Shown piece by piece: positions 20,056 through 30,182 of a stretch of DNA of 64,000 bases; the first letter of the stretch is position 1; each line of letters opens with the position of its first letter. The translations under genes were made by a program, and so were the position numbers. The notes beneath the pieces were generated by a model. That model had not been told where the DNA came from and searched no databases. It saw only the letters and a list, made by a program, of their open reading frames with translations. The DNA is from Verrucomicrobiaceae bacterium. GTDB lineage: Bacteria > Verrucomicrobiota > Verrucomicrobiia > Verrucomicrobiales > Verrucomicrobiaceae. Where the stretch lies: NCBI GenBank assembly GCA_019694165.1, contig JAIBCL010000020.1, positions 50,056-114,055 on the forward strand. The letters run 5' to 3'.

Positions 20056-22482
20056 ATGAGTTCCCCTGCGGCACGCTTCATCAAATGGTTCTTCGATATC
20101 CGCATTGAAGACATCCCGCTCGTCGGCGGCAAGAATGCATCGCTGGGCGAGATGTTTCGCGAGCTGGCGGCGCAGGGTGTGAAGGTGCCAGATGGCTTCG
20201 CGGTCACAGCGGAAGGTTACCGGCACTTTTTGCGCAGCACGGGGCTCGACAAGCGGATCAAAGAGGTCCTGGACGGGCTCGACACGCGGGACATGGACAA
20301 CCTTCAGCATCGCGGCAGCGAGGTGCGCCATGCGATCATCGCGACACCGATGCCGCGTGATCTGGAGGAAGAGATACTCGCGGCGTATGCGAAGCTCAGT
20401 GGTGATCAAAAGCTGCCGCTCGATGTCGCCGTGCGCAGCAGCGCGACGGCGGAGGATTTGCCGGATGCGAGCTTCGCGGGCCAGCAGGAAACGTATCTCA
20501 ATGTGCAGGGCGGTGCGTCGTTGCTGGAGCACTGCCGAAAGTCGTTCGCGTCACTGTTCACGGATCGCGCCATTTCGTATCGCGAGGACAAAGGGTTCGA
20601 TCACTTTCTTATCGCGCTGTCCATCGGCGTGCAGCGCATGGTGCGCTCGGATCTCGCCTCGGCGGGCGTGATGTTCACCATCGACACCGAGACGGGCTTC
20701 CGCGATGCCGTGCTCATCAATGCCTCGTATGGCCTCGGTGAGAATGTCGTGCTCGGCTCGGTGAACCCGGATGAGTATTACGTCTTCAAGCCCACGCTGA
20801 AACAGGGCTTCCGGCCCGTGCTGCAGAAGCGCGTCGGCTCGAAGGAGTTCAAACTCATCTACGACACCGGCGGCAGCCGCATGGTGAAGAACGTGCCGGT
20901 GCCGCTGGGCGACCGCACTAAGTTTGCGCTCAGCGACGATGACATCGTGCAGCTCGCCCGATGGGCCTGCGCGATCGAAGATCACTACACCAAGAAGCGG
21001 GGACAACCGACGCCGATGGACATCGAGTGGGCGAAGGATGGCCGCACCGGCGAGCTGTTCATCGTGCAGGCTCGGCCCGAAACGGTGCAGGCACAGAAGG
21101 ATCGCGATGTGATCCAGACCTTCAAGCTGCAAAAGCGCGGCCAGGTGCTGGTCACCGGCCGCAGCATTGGCGAGAAGATCGCCGCTGGTCCAGTGCGCGT
21201 GGTGCGCAGCGTGGAGTTTCTGCGCGAGTTCCGCGAAGGCGAAATCCTCGTCGCGGACAAGACCGATCCCGATTGGGAACCCGTGATGAAGAAGGCCGCG
21301 GCGATTGTGACAAATCGCGGCGGTCGCACCTGCCATGCGGCCATCGTCAGCCGCGAACTCGGCGTGCCCGCCATCGTCGGCACCGAGCATGGCACCGAGT
21401 TGCTGCGCGATGGACATGAAGTCACCATCTCGTGCGCGGAGGGCGACACCGGCTTTGTTTACGAAGGCAACCTCGCCTTCGACATTGAGCAAACGAGCCT
21501 CAAGAATCTGCAGCGCCCGCGCACGAAGGTGATGATGAACCTCGCGAATCCCGAGATCGCCTTCGCGCTTTCGTTCCTGCCGAATGACGGAGTGGGTCTC
21601 GCGCGGATGGAGTTCATCATCACCACCTACATCAAGGCGCATCCGCTCGCGCTCATCGACTTCGACAAGCTCACGGACCCCGCCGCGAAAGCCGAGATCG
21701 AAAAGCTCACTGCCGGCTACACCGACAAGCCGTGCTTCTTTGTCGATCGTCTCGCGCAGGGCGTCGCGATGCTCGCGGCGGCGTTTTATCCGAAGGACGT
21801 CATTCTGCGGCTCAGCGATTTCAAATCGAACGAGTATGCGAATCTCGTCGGCGGCAAGCAATTCGAGCCGCAGGAGGAGAATCCGATGATCGGCTTCCGT
21901 GGCGCGTCGCGGTATTATCATCCGCGCTATCAGGCCGGCTTCGCGCTCGAATGCCGCGCGGTGCGCCAGGTGCGCGAGGACATGGGGCTGACGAATCTCA
22001 AGGTGATGATTCCTTTCTGCCGCACCGTCGAAGAAGGGCGGCTCGTGCAGGTCGAGATGGAGAAGCATGGCCTCAAGCGCGGCGTGAACGGCCTCGAGGT
22101 CTATGTGATGTGCGAGATCCCAAGCAATGTGGTGCTCGCCGCCGAGTTCGCCGAAATCTTCGATGGCTTCAGCATCGGCTCGAACGATCTCACGCAACTC
22201 ATCCTCGGCGTGGATCGCGACAGCGAGATCGTCGCGCCAATCTTCAACGAACGAAATGCCGCGGTGAAGTCGATGATCGCGAGCGTCATCCGCACCTGCC
22301 GCGAGAAGCATCGCAAGATCGGCATCTGCGGCCAGGCACCGAGCGATTACCCCGACTTCGCGCAGTTCCTCGTCGAACAGGGCATCGACAGCATCTCGCT
22401 GAATCCCGACACCGTTTTGAAAACCAGCATGGCGATCCTGGAGAAGGAACGCGCACTGGCCGCTCGATCACCATCAACCTGA
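20056..22482 (+). CDS. ppsA: Phosphoenolpyruvate synthase (pyruvate, water dikinase)
   Basis: The 808-residue protein converts pyruvate, ATP and water to phosphoenolpyruvate, AMP and phosphate. It has the N-terminal nucleotide-binding domain (GGKNASLGEM, then RSSATAEDLPDASFAGQQET), the phosphohistidine swivel domain with GGRTCHAAIVSRELG (about 415-430), and the C-terminal pyruvate/PEP domain with GSNDLTQL and the catalytic Cys in GICGQAPSD (about 757). Length and domain order match PpsA. The ATG at 20056 was chosen since conserved sequence begins there (FFDIRIEDIPLVGGKNASL). The gene implies gluconeogenic capacity. Confidence 0.95.
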   Translation: MSSPAARFIKWFFDIRIEDIPLVGGKNASLGEMFRELAAQGVKVPDGFAVTAEGYRHFLRSTGLDKRIKEVLDGLDTRDMDNLQHRGSEVRHAIIATPMPRDLEEEILAAYAKLSGDQKLPLDVAVRSSATAEDLPDASFAGQQETYLNVQGGASLLEHCRKSFASLFTDRAISYREDKGFDHFLIALSIGVQRMVRSDLASAGVMFTIDTETGFRDAVLINASYGLGENVVLGSVNPDEYYVFKPTLKQGFRPVLQKRVGSKEFKLIYDTGGSRMVKNVPVPLGDRTKFALSDDDIVQLARWACAIEDHYTKKRGQPTPMDIEWAKDGRTGELFIVQARPETVQAQKDRDVIQTFKLQKRGQVLVTGRSIGEKIAAGPVRVVRSVEFLREFREGEILVADKTDPDWEPVMKKAAAIVTNRGGRTCHAAIVSRELGVPAIVGTEHGTELLRDGHEVTISCAEGDTGFVYEGNLAFDIEQTSLKNLQRPRTKVMMNLANPEIAFALSFLPNDGVGLARMEFIITTYIKAHPLALIDFDKLTDPAAKAEIEKLTAGYTDKPCFFVDRLAQGVAMLAAAFYPKDVILRLSDFKSNEYANLVGGKQFEPQEENPMIGFRGASRYYHPRYQAGFALECRAVRQVREDMGLTNLKVMIPFCRTVEEGRLVQVEMEKHGLKRGVNGLEVYVMCEIPSNVVLAAEFAEIFDGFSIGSNDLTQLILGVDRDSEIVAPIFNERNAAVKSMIASVIRTCREKHRKIGICGQAPSDYPDFAQFLVEQGIDSISLNPDTVLKTSMAILEKERALAARSPST

Positions 22483-22488
22483 CGCACC

Positions 22489-23049
22489 ATGACTCAACTG
22501 CGCTGCTTTTTACTCTGCGTCGCCGCGCTCGCAGTCGCGTTGTGCTCCGGTCAGACGCAATCGACCAAACCTTCATCCAGAACATCAACCATGAAACTCA
22601 CCTCCACCGCTTTTCAAAATGGCGCGTCGATCCCGGCGAAGTTTACCGGCGACGGCGCGGATGTCTCGCCCGCGCTCGCATGGTCGGACGCGCCCGTCGG
22701 CACGAAGAGCCTCGCCTTGATCTGCGACGATCCCGATGCGCCGCTCGGCACGTGGGTGCATTGGGTGCTGTGGAGTCTGCCCGCATGCACCACATCATTG
22801 CCCGAAGCCGCTGAGAAGATCAAAGCGCTGCCACCCGGCGCTGAGCAGGGAAAAAACGACTTTGGCAAGCTCGACTACGGTGGCCCCGCGCCGCCGCGGG
22901 GGAAACCGCACCGTTACTTCTTCAAGCTCTATGCGCTCGACACGCAGGTGACGCTCAAGCCCGGCAGCAAGAAGAAGGCGCTGGTGAAGGCAATGGAAGG
23001 TCACATTCTCGCAGAAGCGGAGTGGATGGGAACCTATCAGCGGAAGTAG
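22489..23049 (+). CDS. Exported PEBP/YbhB-like protein (Raf kinase inhibitor-like fold)
   Basis: The 186-residue protein begins with a Sec signal ([20 protein letters not shown]) followed by the bacterial PEBP core: [34 protein letters not shown] and [20 protein letters not shown]. The ligand-pocket residues of the family (the Asp-Pro-Asp and the HRY region) are present. Bacterial PEBP proteins have no settled role. The gene starts 6 bp after ppsA and probably shares its transcript. A start at the internal Met (residue 35) would give a cytoplasmic form. Confidence 0.9.
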   Translation: MTQLRCFLLCVAALAVALCSGQTQSTKPSSRTSTMKLTSTAFQNGASIPAKFTGDGADVSPALAWSDAPVGTKSLALICDDPDAPLGTWVHWVLWSLPACTTSLPEAAEKIKALPPGAEQGKNDFGKLDYGGPAPPRGKPHRYFFKLYALDTQVTLKPGSKKKALVKAMEGHILAEAEWMGTYQRK

Positions 23050-23071
23050 TTGCGCTCAGTTCCTGCACGCC

Positions 23072-24823
23072 ATGAATTTCACTCCCATCATCAAGGATCC
23101 CTCCGCGTGGCGCGTGCCGCCGAACATGCCGGACTACGAGCAGACGCGCGCGGGCTTCTCATGGGAGAGCATCCGCGCAGAACTCGGACAGCTGCCCGGC
23201 GGCGGAATGAATATCGCCAGTGAAGCGGTGGACCGTCATGTAGCGCTCGGACGTGGATCGCGGACGGCGCTGCGCTGGATCAGCAAGGAAGGCGCGGTGC
23301 GCGATTTGACGTATGCCGATCTCGCTAGCGATTCCGCCCGATTCGCGAATGTCATCGCCACGCTCGGTGTGAGCAAAGGCGAGCGTGTCTTCGCGCTCAT
23401 GGGCCGCGTGCCGGAGCTGTATCTCGCGGCGCTCGGCACGCTGAAGAACGCGAGTGTCTTCTGCCCGCTGTTCTCACAGTTTGGTCCCGAACCTGTGTGG
23501 CAACGACTCAGCCGCGGTGATGCGAAGGTGGTCGTGACCACGAGTGCTTTATTTGAAAAGAAGGTCGCCGGATTGATGGAGAGACTGCCGTCGCTGCAAT
23601 ACGCGCTGCTCGCGGATGCGCAGGATGACGTGAGCGAGAAGGTACGCTCGCTGCCGAAGCTGATGGCCGCTGCGAGTGATGCGTTTGTCATTCCGCCGAC
23701 ACTGCCCGAGGACATGGCGCTGCTGCATTTCACCAGCGGCACGACGGGAATGCCGAAGGGCGCGGTGCATGTGCATCAGGCTGTGCTCACGCATTTCGCC
23801 ACGGGCCGTTATGTGCTCGATCTGCATCCCGATGATGTCTTCTGGTGCACCGCCGATCCCGGCTGGGTCACGGGCACTTCGTATGGCATCTTTGCGCCGC
23901 TGCTGCACGGCGTGACGAACATCGTCGATGAAGCCGACTTCGATGCCGAGCGCTGGTATCGCATCCTGCAGGATCAAAAAGTCACGGTCTGGTATTCGGC
24001 GCCCACCGCGATTCGCCGCCTGATGCGCATCCCAGGCGAGCCGCGCACCCAATACGATCTCAGTTCGCTGCGACTCATCCACAGTGTCGGCGAGCCATTG
24101 AATCCCGAGGCTGTCGTGTGGGGACAAAAGGCGCTCGGCCTGCCGATTCACGACAACTGGTGGCAAACCGAAACCGGCGGCATCATGATCGCGAACTACG
24201 CCGCGATGGACATCCGTCCCGGCTCGATGGGCAAACCTTTGCCCGGCATCGAAGCCGCGATCGTGCATCGCACCGACAACGGCATCGAAGTCGAAACGCA
24301 ACCCGATGTCGAAGGCGAACTCGCGCTCAAGCCCGGCTGGCCTTCGATGTTCCGCGCGTATCTGCACGACGAGGAACGCTACAAAAAGTGCTTCATCGGC
24401 GGCTGGTATCTCAGCGGCGACCTCGCGAAGCGTGATGCGGATGGTTACTTCTGGTTCGTCGGTCGCGCGGACGACATCATCAAGACATCCGGCCACATGG
24501 TCGGCCCCTTCGAAGTCGAAAGCGCCTTCATGGAGCATCCCGCCGTCGCCGAGGCCGGGGTGATCGGCAAACCCGATCCGCTCATCGGCGAACTCGTCAA
24601 AGCGTTCGTCGTGCTCAAAGCCGGCCACAGCGAGAGCGAGGAGCTGCGCGCCGATCTGCTCGGCTTCGCGCGCAAACGCCTCGGTCCCGCCGTCGCGCCG
24701 AAAGAGATCGCTTTCATCGACTCGCTGCCGAAGACCCGCAGCGGCAAGATCATGCGTCGCTTGTTGAAAGCGCGCGAGCTTGGTCTGCCGGAGGGGGATT
24801 TATCCACGCTGGAGAACGCATGA
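23072..24823 (+). CDS. acsA: Acetate-CoA ligase (AcsA-like acyl-CoA synthetase)
   Basis: The 583-residue ANL-superfamily enzyme activates acetate (or a related short acid) to the acyl-CoA via an acyl-AMP. Motifs seen: [18 protein letters not shown] (P-loop-like, about 222-239), [24 protein letters not shown] (about 367), [23 protein letters not shown], and the catalytic Lys in TRSGKIMRR (about 560). The tryptophan in NWWQTE fits acetyl-CoA synthetases. It lies next to the ppsA and pyruvate dehydrogenase genes, so it likely feeds acetyl-CoA metabolism. Its stop is 5 bp from the end of the convergent PIN-domain gene. Confidence 0.92.
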   Translation: MNFTPIIKDPSAWRVPPNMPDYEQTRAGFSWESIRAELGQLPGGGMNIASEAVDRHVALGRGSRTALRWISKEGAVRDLTYADLASDSARFANVIATLGVSKGERVFALMGRVPELYLAALGTLKNASVFCPLFSQFGPEPVWQRLSRGDAKVVVTTSALFEKKVAGLMERLPSLQYALLADAQDDVSEKVRSLPKLMAAASDAFVIPPTLPEDMALLHFTSGTTGMPKGAVHVHQAVLTHFATGRYVLDLHPDDVFWCTADPGWVTGTSYGIFAPLLHGVTNIVDEADFDAERWYRILQDQKVTVWYSAPTAIRRLMRIPGEPRTQYDLSSLRLIHSVGEPLNPEAVVWGQKALGLPIHDNWWQTETGGIMIANYAAMDIRPGSMGKPLPGIEAAIVHRTDNGIEVETQPDVEGELALKPGWPSMFRAYLHDEERYKKCFIGGWYLSGDLAKRDADGYFWFVGRADDIIKTSGHMVGPFEVESAFMEHPAVAEAGVIGKPDPLIGELVKAFVVLKAGHSESEELRADLLGFARKRLGPAVAPKEIAFIDSLPKTRSGKIMRRLLKARELGLPEGDLSTLENA

Positions 24824-24828
24824 GCGCC

Positions 24829-25236
24829 TCACACAAAAGGATTCACCACATGGACACCACAGCGGATGAAGTCGTCCACATTGCGCGTCGCAACGATCAG
24901 GCCGTGCAGCTTCGCGGTAGCAGCGATCATCGTGTCTTTCAGCGGCACCGTGAAACCACGTCGCCGCACTTCGTCACGAAGCTCCGCCCACACGACTGCC
25001 GTGCGGCGCGTCCAGTCGAGACACACGAGACTCGATGGCGTCTGGTGAAACCACGTCATCAGGTTTTGCTTCCGCCGACCATCCGGCAGAGCCACGATGC
25101 CTTCCCACATCTCACCGAGCACGATCGGGTCCACGACGATGTCCGCATGATGCGCCAGGAGCCACTGCAGGACCTTCGCCTCAGCCTGACCTTTCGTTGG
25201 TTCAGACAGAACGTTCACGTCGGCAAGATACTTCAC
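24829..25236 (-). CDS. PIN-domain VapC-like toxin
   Basis: The 135-residue protein has a PIN nuclease layout: MKYLADVNVLSE with Asp6, GEMWEG with Glu42, the LKDTMIAATAKLHG block with an Asp near 100, and ATRNVDDF near the C-terminus. These acidic residues would bind the metal for RNA cleavage. The upstream small gene overlaps it by 4 bp (ATGA), the usual antitoxin-toxin arrangement. The RNA target is unknown. The pair sits between the acetate-CoA ligase and pyruvate dehydrogenase genes. Confidence 0.85.
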   Translation of the reverse strand: MKYLADVNVLSEPTKGQAEAKVLQWLLAHHADIVVDPIVLGEMWEGIVALPDGRRKQNLMTWFHQTPSSLVCLDWTRRTAVVWAELRDEVRRRGFTVPLKDTMIAATAKLHGLIVATRNVDDFIRCGVHVVNPFV

Positions 25237-25484
25237 TCAGCGAAAGTGGCGGGAGGTTCAAGAGATGTCATTTCTCCGCGCTCAGGCTGCACGAACCAGT
25301 CCTTCTCCGGGCAAGCCAGCAACCATTCGACCCAGTTACGTGGCGCTGGCTCAGAAAACCGTAGTCGATACTCGCCATGGCCCAAGCGCTCGATGTCGCA
25401 AGGCTGGCCGGGCTGCAACGAGTCGGCCTCCCGATACTCGTCGGGAAACTCAAGCAAGCCATTGGCAGTCAGCGTGGCGGTCAT
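25233..25484 (-). CDS. AbrB/MazE-like antitoxin partner of the PIN protein
   Basis: The 83-residue protein starts MTATLTANGLLEFPDEYREA and continues LQPGQPCDIERLGHGEYRLR, a short swapped-hairpin beta pattern like AbrB/MazE antitoxins. The C-terminal part (NWVEWLLACPEKDWFV) would be the toxin-binding arm. The ATG at 25484 gives the normal family start; a longer frame exists to 25580 but adds a low-complexity basic stretch. Stop and start overlap with the toxin by ATGA. Antitoxins of this type usually repress their own promoter, which would lie in 25485-25594. Confidence 0.75.
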   Translation of the reverse strand: MTATLTANGLLEFPDEYREADSLQPGQPCDIERLGHGEYRLRFSEPAPRNWVEWLLACPEKDWFVQPERGEMTSLEPPATFAE

Positions 25485-25594
25485 GAGCGCGACCTTACGT
25501 TCCTGCCCCTCGATCGTCAAGACCGCCGGACCACCCAGGCCACGCCCACCTTCTCGCACTCGCCGCGTGGCCCGTGACAAACTTGGCTGTTAAG

Positions 25595-26593
25595 ATGGCG
25601 AAGAACATCCGCATGAACGCACCCCTTCCAGATCACGACCGTGCGCGCCAACTGCTGCACACGATGGTGCTGATCCGGCGCTTCGAGGAGAAGTGCGTCG
25701 AGCTTTACAGCGCTTCGAAGATTCGCGGGTTCATGCATTTGTATATCGGTGAGGAAGCGGTGGCGACGGGCGTCATCGAGCAGCTTCAGCCTGACGACGC
25801 GATCGTGGCGACGTATCGCGAGCATGGGCAGGCACTGGCGAAGGGCATGTCAGCCGGATCGATCATGGCAGAGATGTATGGGAAGGTCGAAGGCTGCGCG
25901 CGCGGTCGCGGTGGGTCGATGCATTTGTTCGATGCGAAGACGCGGTTCTGCGGTGGCAATGCGATCGTCGGCGGCGGTCTGCCGCTCGCGGTGGGACTGG
26001 CGCTGGCGGACAAGATGCAGAATCGCAAGCGCGTGACCGTGTGTTTCTTCGGCGAAGGCGCGGTGGCGGAGGGTGAGTTTCACGAGTCGATGAATCTCGC
26101 GGCGCTGTGGCAATTGCCGGTGCTCTTTTTGTGCGAGAACAATCTGTATGCGATGGGCACGGCGCTGCGGCTCACGGAGTCTGTCACTGACATCGCGAAG
26201 AAGGGCGCGGCTTACAACGTCGAGAGCGCGGCGGTCGATGGCATGGACTTGCTGGCGGTCAGTGAAGCGGCGGCGAAGGCCGTGGCCCATGTGCGCGAGT
26301 GCCGGCCGTATTTGCTCGAGTGCCGCACGTATCGCTTCCGCGCGCACTCGATGTTCGATGCCGAATTGTATCGCTCCAAAGATGAAGTGACGGAGTGGAA
26401 GAAGCGCGACCCGATCACGCTGTTCTTCGAGGCGATGAAAGCGGCGAGTGTGTTGAGCGACGCGGACTTCGAAGCCGTCGAGAAGGAAGTGGCGAAGGAA
26501 GTCGATGACGCGGTCGCGTTTGCGGAAGCAGGAACCTGGGAGCCGGTGAGCGATCTCACGCGCTTCGTTTACTCGGAGGGACAAAGGCCATGA
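25595..26593 (+). CDS. pdhA: Pyruvate dehydrogenase E1 component, alpha subunit
   Basis: The product (about 332 residues) carries the thiamine-diphosphate E1alpha motifs: [56 protein letters not shown] (ThDP/Mg motif, about 160-180) and [15 protein letters not shown]. With the beta subunit it decarboxylates pyruvate and acetylates the E2 lipoyl group. Possible starts are GTG 25574, ATG 25595 and ATG 25613; conserved sequence begins soon after 25613, so the start is uncertain by a few codons. Its stop overlaps pdhB by ATGA. A preference for branched 2-oxoacids is not excluded. Confidence 0.9.
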   Translation: MAKNIRMNAPLPDHDRARQLLHTMVLIRRFEEKCVELYSASKIRGFMHLYIGEEAVATGVIEQLQPDDAIVATYREHGQALAKGMSAGSIMAEMYGKVEGCARGRGGSMHLFDAKTRFCGGNAIVGGGLPLAVGLALADKMQNRKRVTVCFFGEGAVAEGEFHESMNLAALWQLPVLFLCENNLYAMGTALRLTESVTDIAKKGAAYNVESAAVDGMDLLAVSEAAAKAVAHVRECRPYLLECRTYRFRAHSMFDAELYRSKDEVTEWKKRDPITLFFEAMKAASVLSDADFEAVEKEVAKEVDDAVAFAEAGTWEPVSDLTRFVYSEGQRP

Positions 26594-27564
26594 CGTTCCG
26601 CGATGCGGTGCGCGAAGGCATTCGCGATGCGATGCGCAAAGACGCTCGCGTGTTCCTCATGGGCGAGGACGTGGGCCACTACGGCGGCTGCTTCGCGGTG
26701 AGCAAAGGCTTGCTTGCCGAGTTCGGACCCGGGCGCATCCGCGACACGCCTTTGATGGAATCGGCCTTCGTCGGTGCCGGCATCGGCGCGGCACTCGGTG
26801 GCATGAAGCCGATCGTCGAGATCATGACCTGCAACTTCAGCCTGCTCGCGCTGGATCAAATCATGAACACGGCGGCGACGCTGCTGCACATGTCGGGCGG
26901 GCAGTTCAACGTGCCGCTCGTGATCCGCATGGCGACCGGCGGAGGCAAGCAACTCGCCGCTCAGCACTCGCACAGTCTCGAGGGCTGGTATGCGCACATC
27001 CCCGGCATCAAAGTGCTCACGCCCGCGACGCTCGAAGACGGCTACGGCATGTTGACCTCGGCGCTCAATGATCCCGATCCGGTGCTCATCTTTGAAAACC
27101 AAACGCTCTACAACATGGAGGGCGAGGCGTTGGTGAACCCTGGCGCGGTGGACATCGCGAAAGCGCGCGTGCGACGCGAAGGCAAAGATGTTTCCATCTT
27201 CACTTACGGCGCGAGTTTGAACAAGTCGCTCGACGCTGCCGCTACGCTGGAGAAGGAGGGCATCAGTGTCGAAGTCGTGGACTTGCGCGTGCTGCGCCCG
27301 CTCGATGACGCGACGATCATGGCGAGCGTGGCGAAGACGCATCGCGTGCTCATTGTGGATGAAGGCTGGCGCAGCGGCGGCATCTCGGCGGAGATCAGCG
27401 CGCGCATCATGGAACAGGCGTTTTACGAACTGGACAAGCCCGTCACGCGCGTGTGCAGCGCGGAAGTGCCGATGCCTTACGCGAAGCATCTCGAAACCGC
27501 CGCGCTGCCGCAAGTCGAGAGCATCATCGCCGCGATCAAACAACTCGTCCCCGATCATGGCTGA
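26590..27564 (+). CDS. pdhB: Pyruvate dehydrogenase E1 component, beta subunit
   Basis: The 324-residue protein matches E1beta: [86 protein letters not shown] and the C-terminal transketolase-like part with [18 protein letters not shown]. It starts inside the pdhA stop codon and overlaps the E2 gene by 8 bp, so all genes of the operon should be translated in step. Confidence 0.93.
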   Translation: MTFRDAVREGIRDAMRKDARVFLMGEDVGHYGGCFAVSKGLLAEFGPGRIRDTPLMESAFVGAGIGAALGGMKPIVEIMTCNFSLLALDQIMNTAATLLHMSGGQFNVPLVIRMATGGGKQLAAQHSHSLEGWYAHIPGIKVLTPATLEDGYGMLTSALNDPDPVLIFENQTLYNMEGEALVNPGAVDIAKARVRREGKDVSIFTYGASLNKSLDAAATLEKEGISVEVVDLRVLRPLDDATIMASVAKTHRVLIVDEGWRSGGISAEISARIMEQAFYELDKPVTRVCSAEVPMPYAKHLETAALPQVESIIAAIKQLVPDHG

Positions 27565-28831
27565 TTTCGTCATGCCCAATCTCGGTGCCGACATGGAAGC
27601 CGGCACGCTCGTAAAATGGCACGTCAAATCCGGCGATGCCGTGAAGCGTGGCCAGGTCATCGCCGAGGTGGACACCGAGAAGGGCATCATCGACATCGAG
27701 TGCTTCGAGCCCGGCGTGATCGAGCAAATCAGGATCGAGCCCGGCGCGAAGATTCCCGTCGGCACGGTGATGGCGGTCATTCGCGGCGCTGAAGAAGCTC
27801 CTGCACCCGCGAAGCCAGTCGCGGCTCCTGAACCGGCTGCGCCCACGAAAGCGCCCCATGTTCATGCATCGCCGCTGGCGAAGAAGATCGCGGCGGAACT
27901 CGGCGTCGATCTCACGAAGCTCACGGGCAGCGGGCCGGGCGGTCTGATCGATCGCGAAGACGTCGAGCGCGCAGCGCCGACAAAGAAAGCGCCGCCACCT
28001 GCGGAAACTGCACGCGCGAAAGTATCGCCACTCGCACGTCGGCTCGCGGCGGAACGTGGCATTGATCTCGCCAACATCACGCCGGGTCCGGGCGGCATCA
28101 TCGAGCAGGCGGACGTCGAACGCGCCGCCGCACCGGCGAAACCCGAGACTGCACCCGCGTCGAAGCCCGGTGACGGCATGAGACGCGCGATCGCCGCGGC
28201 AATGGCGAAATCGAACCGCGAGATACCGCACTACTATTTGCAAACACGCATCGACATGAGCGCGGCCTTGAAGTGGCTCGAAGCTGAGAACGCTAAACGC
28301 AGCATCAAGGACCGCCTGTTGCCTGCGGTGCTGTTGCTCAAGGCCGTCGCCAAAGCTTTGGGCGATGTACCCGCGCTGAACGGCTTCTGGATCGACAACG
28401 AGCACCGTGTCTCGCCAGCGATTCATCTCGGCTTTGCCATCTCGATGAAAGGCGGCGGACTCGTCGCGCCCGCGATTCACGATGTCGGCGAGATGAGCTG
28501 CGATGAAATCATGGCCGCGCTGCGCGATCTCATTCCACGGGCGCGCGCCGGCCGCTTGCGCAGCTCGGAGATGACCGATGCCACGCTCACTGTCACGAGT
28601 CTCGGCGATCTCGGCGTAGAGAGCGTCTTCGGCGTGATTTATCCCCCACAGGTGGGGCTGGTTGGCTTTGGCAAGATCATCGAGCAGCCGTGGGCCAAGG
28701 ACGGCGTGCTCGGCGTGCATCCCATCATGACCGCAAGTCTCGCCGCCGATCACCGCGCCACCGACGGCCACACCGGCGCGCAGTTCCTCGACGTGCTCAA
28801 TCAACACTTCCAAACGCCCGAAACCCTATGA
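27557..28831 (+). CDS. pdhC: Dihydrolipoamide acetyltransferase (E2) with two tandem subunit-binding domains
   Basis: The 424-residue E2 has one lipoyl domain (about 1-75; lipoylated Lys in [12 protein letters not shown]), then two peripheral subunit-binding domains, the first around 100-140 ([29 protein letters not shown]) and the second around 155-195 ([29 protein letters not shown]), and a catalytic domain with [18 protein letters not shown] and the HxxxD motif DHRATDG. Most E2 proteins have a single subunit-binding domain, so the doubling is unusual and may allow E1 and E3 to bind separate sites. The ATG at 27557 is chosen because the lipoyl domain begins there. No E3 gene is present here. 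Confidence 0.93.
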   Translation: MADFVMPNLGADMEAGTLVKWHVKSGDAVKRGQVIAEVDTEKGIIDIECFEPGVIEQIRIEPGAKIPVGTVMAVIRGAEEAPAPAKPVAAPEPAAPTKAPHVHASPLAKKIAAELGVDLTKLTGSGPGGLIDREDVERAAPTKKAPPPAETARAKVSPLARRLAAERGIDLANITPGPGGIIEQADVERAAAPAKPETAPASKPGDGMRRAIAAAMAKSNREIPHYYLQTRIDMSAALKWLEAENAKRSIKDRLLPAVLLLKAVAKALGDVPALNGFWIDNEHRVSPAIHLGFAISMKGGGLVAPAIHDVGEMSCDEIMAALRDLIPRARAGRLRSSEMTDATLTVTSLGDLGVESVFGVIYPPQVGLVGFGKIIEQPWAKDGVLGVHPIMTASLAADHRATDGHTGAQFLDVLNQHFQTPETL

Positions 28832-29076
28832 CCGAAGCCGAACTCCAGCAGCTCATCTTCGACGGCCTGCGCAAGATCGCCCCCGAGTCCGATCCTGCGT
28901 CGTTGCGCCCCGATCAGAAGATTCGTGAGACGCTCGACATCGACTCGTTCGACTTTCTCAACTTCCTCATTGCGCTGGACGAGAGGCTGCGGGTGGAGAT
29001 TCCCGAGGCCGACTACGGCAAGCTGAACACGCTCGATGGCATGGTGAGGTATCTGCTGGCGAAGCTGCCGAAGTGA
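28828..29076 (+). CDS. Acyl carrier protein closing the pyruvate dehydrogenase operon
   Basis: The 82-residue acidic protein has the carrier-protein motif [12 protein letters not shown] (about 34-45), with the Ser that would receive 4'-phosphopantetheine, and the helical pattern of ACPs ([20 protein letters not shown]). It begins within the E2 stop codon (ATGA), so it is part of the pdh operon. It is not the fatty-acid ACP by context, as no fab genes are near. Its link to the dehydrogenase complex is inferred from position; it might accept an acyl group made by the complex or support lipoate synthesis. Confidence 0.85.
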   Translation: MTEAELQQLIFDGLRKIAPESDPASLRPDQKIRETLDIDSFDFLNFLIALDERLRVEIPEADYGKLNTLDGMVRYLLAKLPK

Positions 29077-29318
29077 GAACGACGCAGCACTCGCGCGCCC
29101 GCATCACTTCAAGGCTGACAGGCGGACCGGATCGAAGAATTCGTCGTAACACAGAATGGTACGTACTGGAGCGTGGACCGTGCCTGACGGTATCGTCGGT
29201 CCGGACCGGGGGGCCGGGCGTTCTTGTCCGCGGGAATCTCCTTTTGGTGAGTGAGGTCGCTCGCTGAATCGTTGCGCCCCCGCGGGTCGTACCGCGACGG
29301 TGGCACCACTGGACCGTG

Positions 29319-30182
29319 TCACGGCACCGGCTCGCCTGATCCGGGATACACCCAGCGGATCACTCTTCCGTCGCGCACATGCGCTTGCGCGCGGGCGGTG
29401 ATCGGGCCGCAGAACACGATCGTGTCGTAGTCCACGTCGATCACCCACGTCGGCCGGCCTTCCATGGTCGCGAGCTGAGGCGTTCCCCACATCTTCACCT
29501 TCTTTGGTGTTATGTCGGTCACCTGTCCCGATCTCATGCTCGCCAAAAGCACGGGATACATGCCATCGGCACCGCGCACCGGCCTGCCGCTTTCGTCCAC
29601 TCCTCCAGGCACCGGATCGGGTGCGGCCACGGACGATGGAGGATCGGCCTGATATCTGGCGGCTTCTTGTTGGCGAAGTGCCTGAAGTCGCGCGGCGGCC
29701 CATCTGTCGTAGGATTCACGAATCTGTGCCTTCAAGTCGGTGTCGCCCACGCGGGCCATGCCATGAACGGTGGTCGCACCCTCGGGCGTGAGATCGAGAA
29801 TTCCCTTGTCACACGCGAGCGCGACCACCTCCGTGCCGGCTGGCAGCTTCGACGAGCCGACCCCAGACTTGAACGCCGCCTCGCGCAGCAGCTTCACCTT
29901 GCGCGGGAATGCCGACGCCGGAATGACGGTCCAGTTCCTGGTCAGCTCTTCGAGCGTCTCCACCTTCGGCTCCGGCGTGCTGGCGCCGTCCGCTGCACTC
30001 GTCACGCGCGTGGTCGATGGCGCGGATGTATGAGCGAATTCTGTTGTCACAACCGGCTGCGCTTTGTTTTCATGCGCATCCGGCGCGCGGAAAATCGGCA
30101 GGAAGTCATTTCGCGGAAAAAACGTGATCACCAGAAGCAGCGCTCCGGCGACGATCAGCGACGTGTAAAACAGGGACCTCAT
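29319..30182 (-). CDS. Membrane-anchored protein of unknown function
   Basis: The 287-residue protein opens with a single hydrophobic helix (FYTSLIVAGALLLVITFF, about 5-22), likely an N-terminal anchor, followed by a Pro/Thr/Ser-rich linker and a globular part. A stretch around 80-140 (IPASAFPRKVKLLREAAFKS, then KLPAGTEVVAL) looks SH3-like, and the C-terminus has TWVIDVDYDTIVFCGPITAR. No enzyme motif is visible. Its ATG directly follows the TAG of the ceramidase-dehydrogenase fusion gene with no gap, so the two are surely co-transcribed and the product probably acts in the same exported pathway. Confidence 0.6.
   Translation of the reverse strand: MRSLFYTSLIVAGALLLVITFFPRNDFLPIFRAPDAHENKAQPVVTTEFAHTSAPSTTRVTSAADGASTPEPKVETLEELTRNWTVIPASAFPRKVKLLREAAFKSGVGSSKLPAGTEVVALACDKGILDLTPEGATTVHGMARVGDTDLKAQIRESYDRWAAARLQALRQQEAARYQADPPSSVAAPDPVPGGVDESGRPVRGADGMYPVLLASMRSGQVTDITPKKVKMWGTPQLATMEGRPTWVIDVDYDTIVFCGPITARAQAHVRDGRVIRWVYPGSGEPVP

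Noticed and set aside
29077..29318. RNA gene or riboswitch after the ACP gene
   Set aside because: Some GC-rich inverted bases but no cloverleaf, aptamer or terminator could be drawn.
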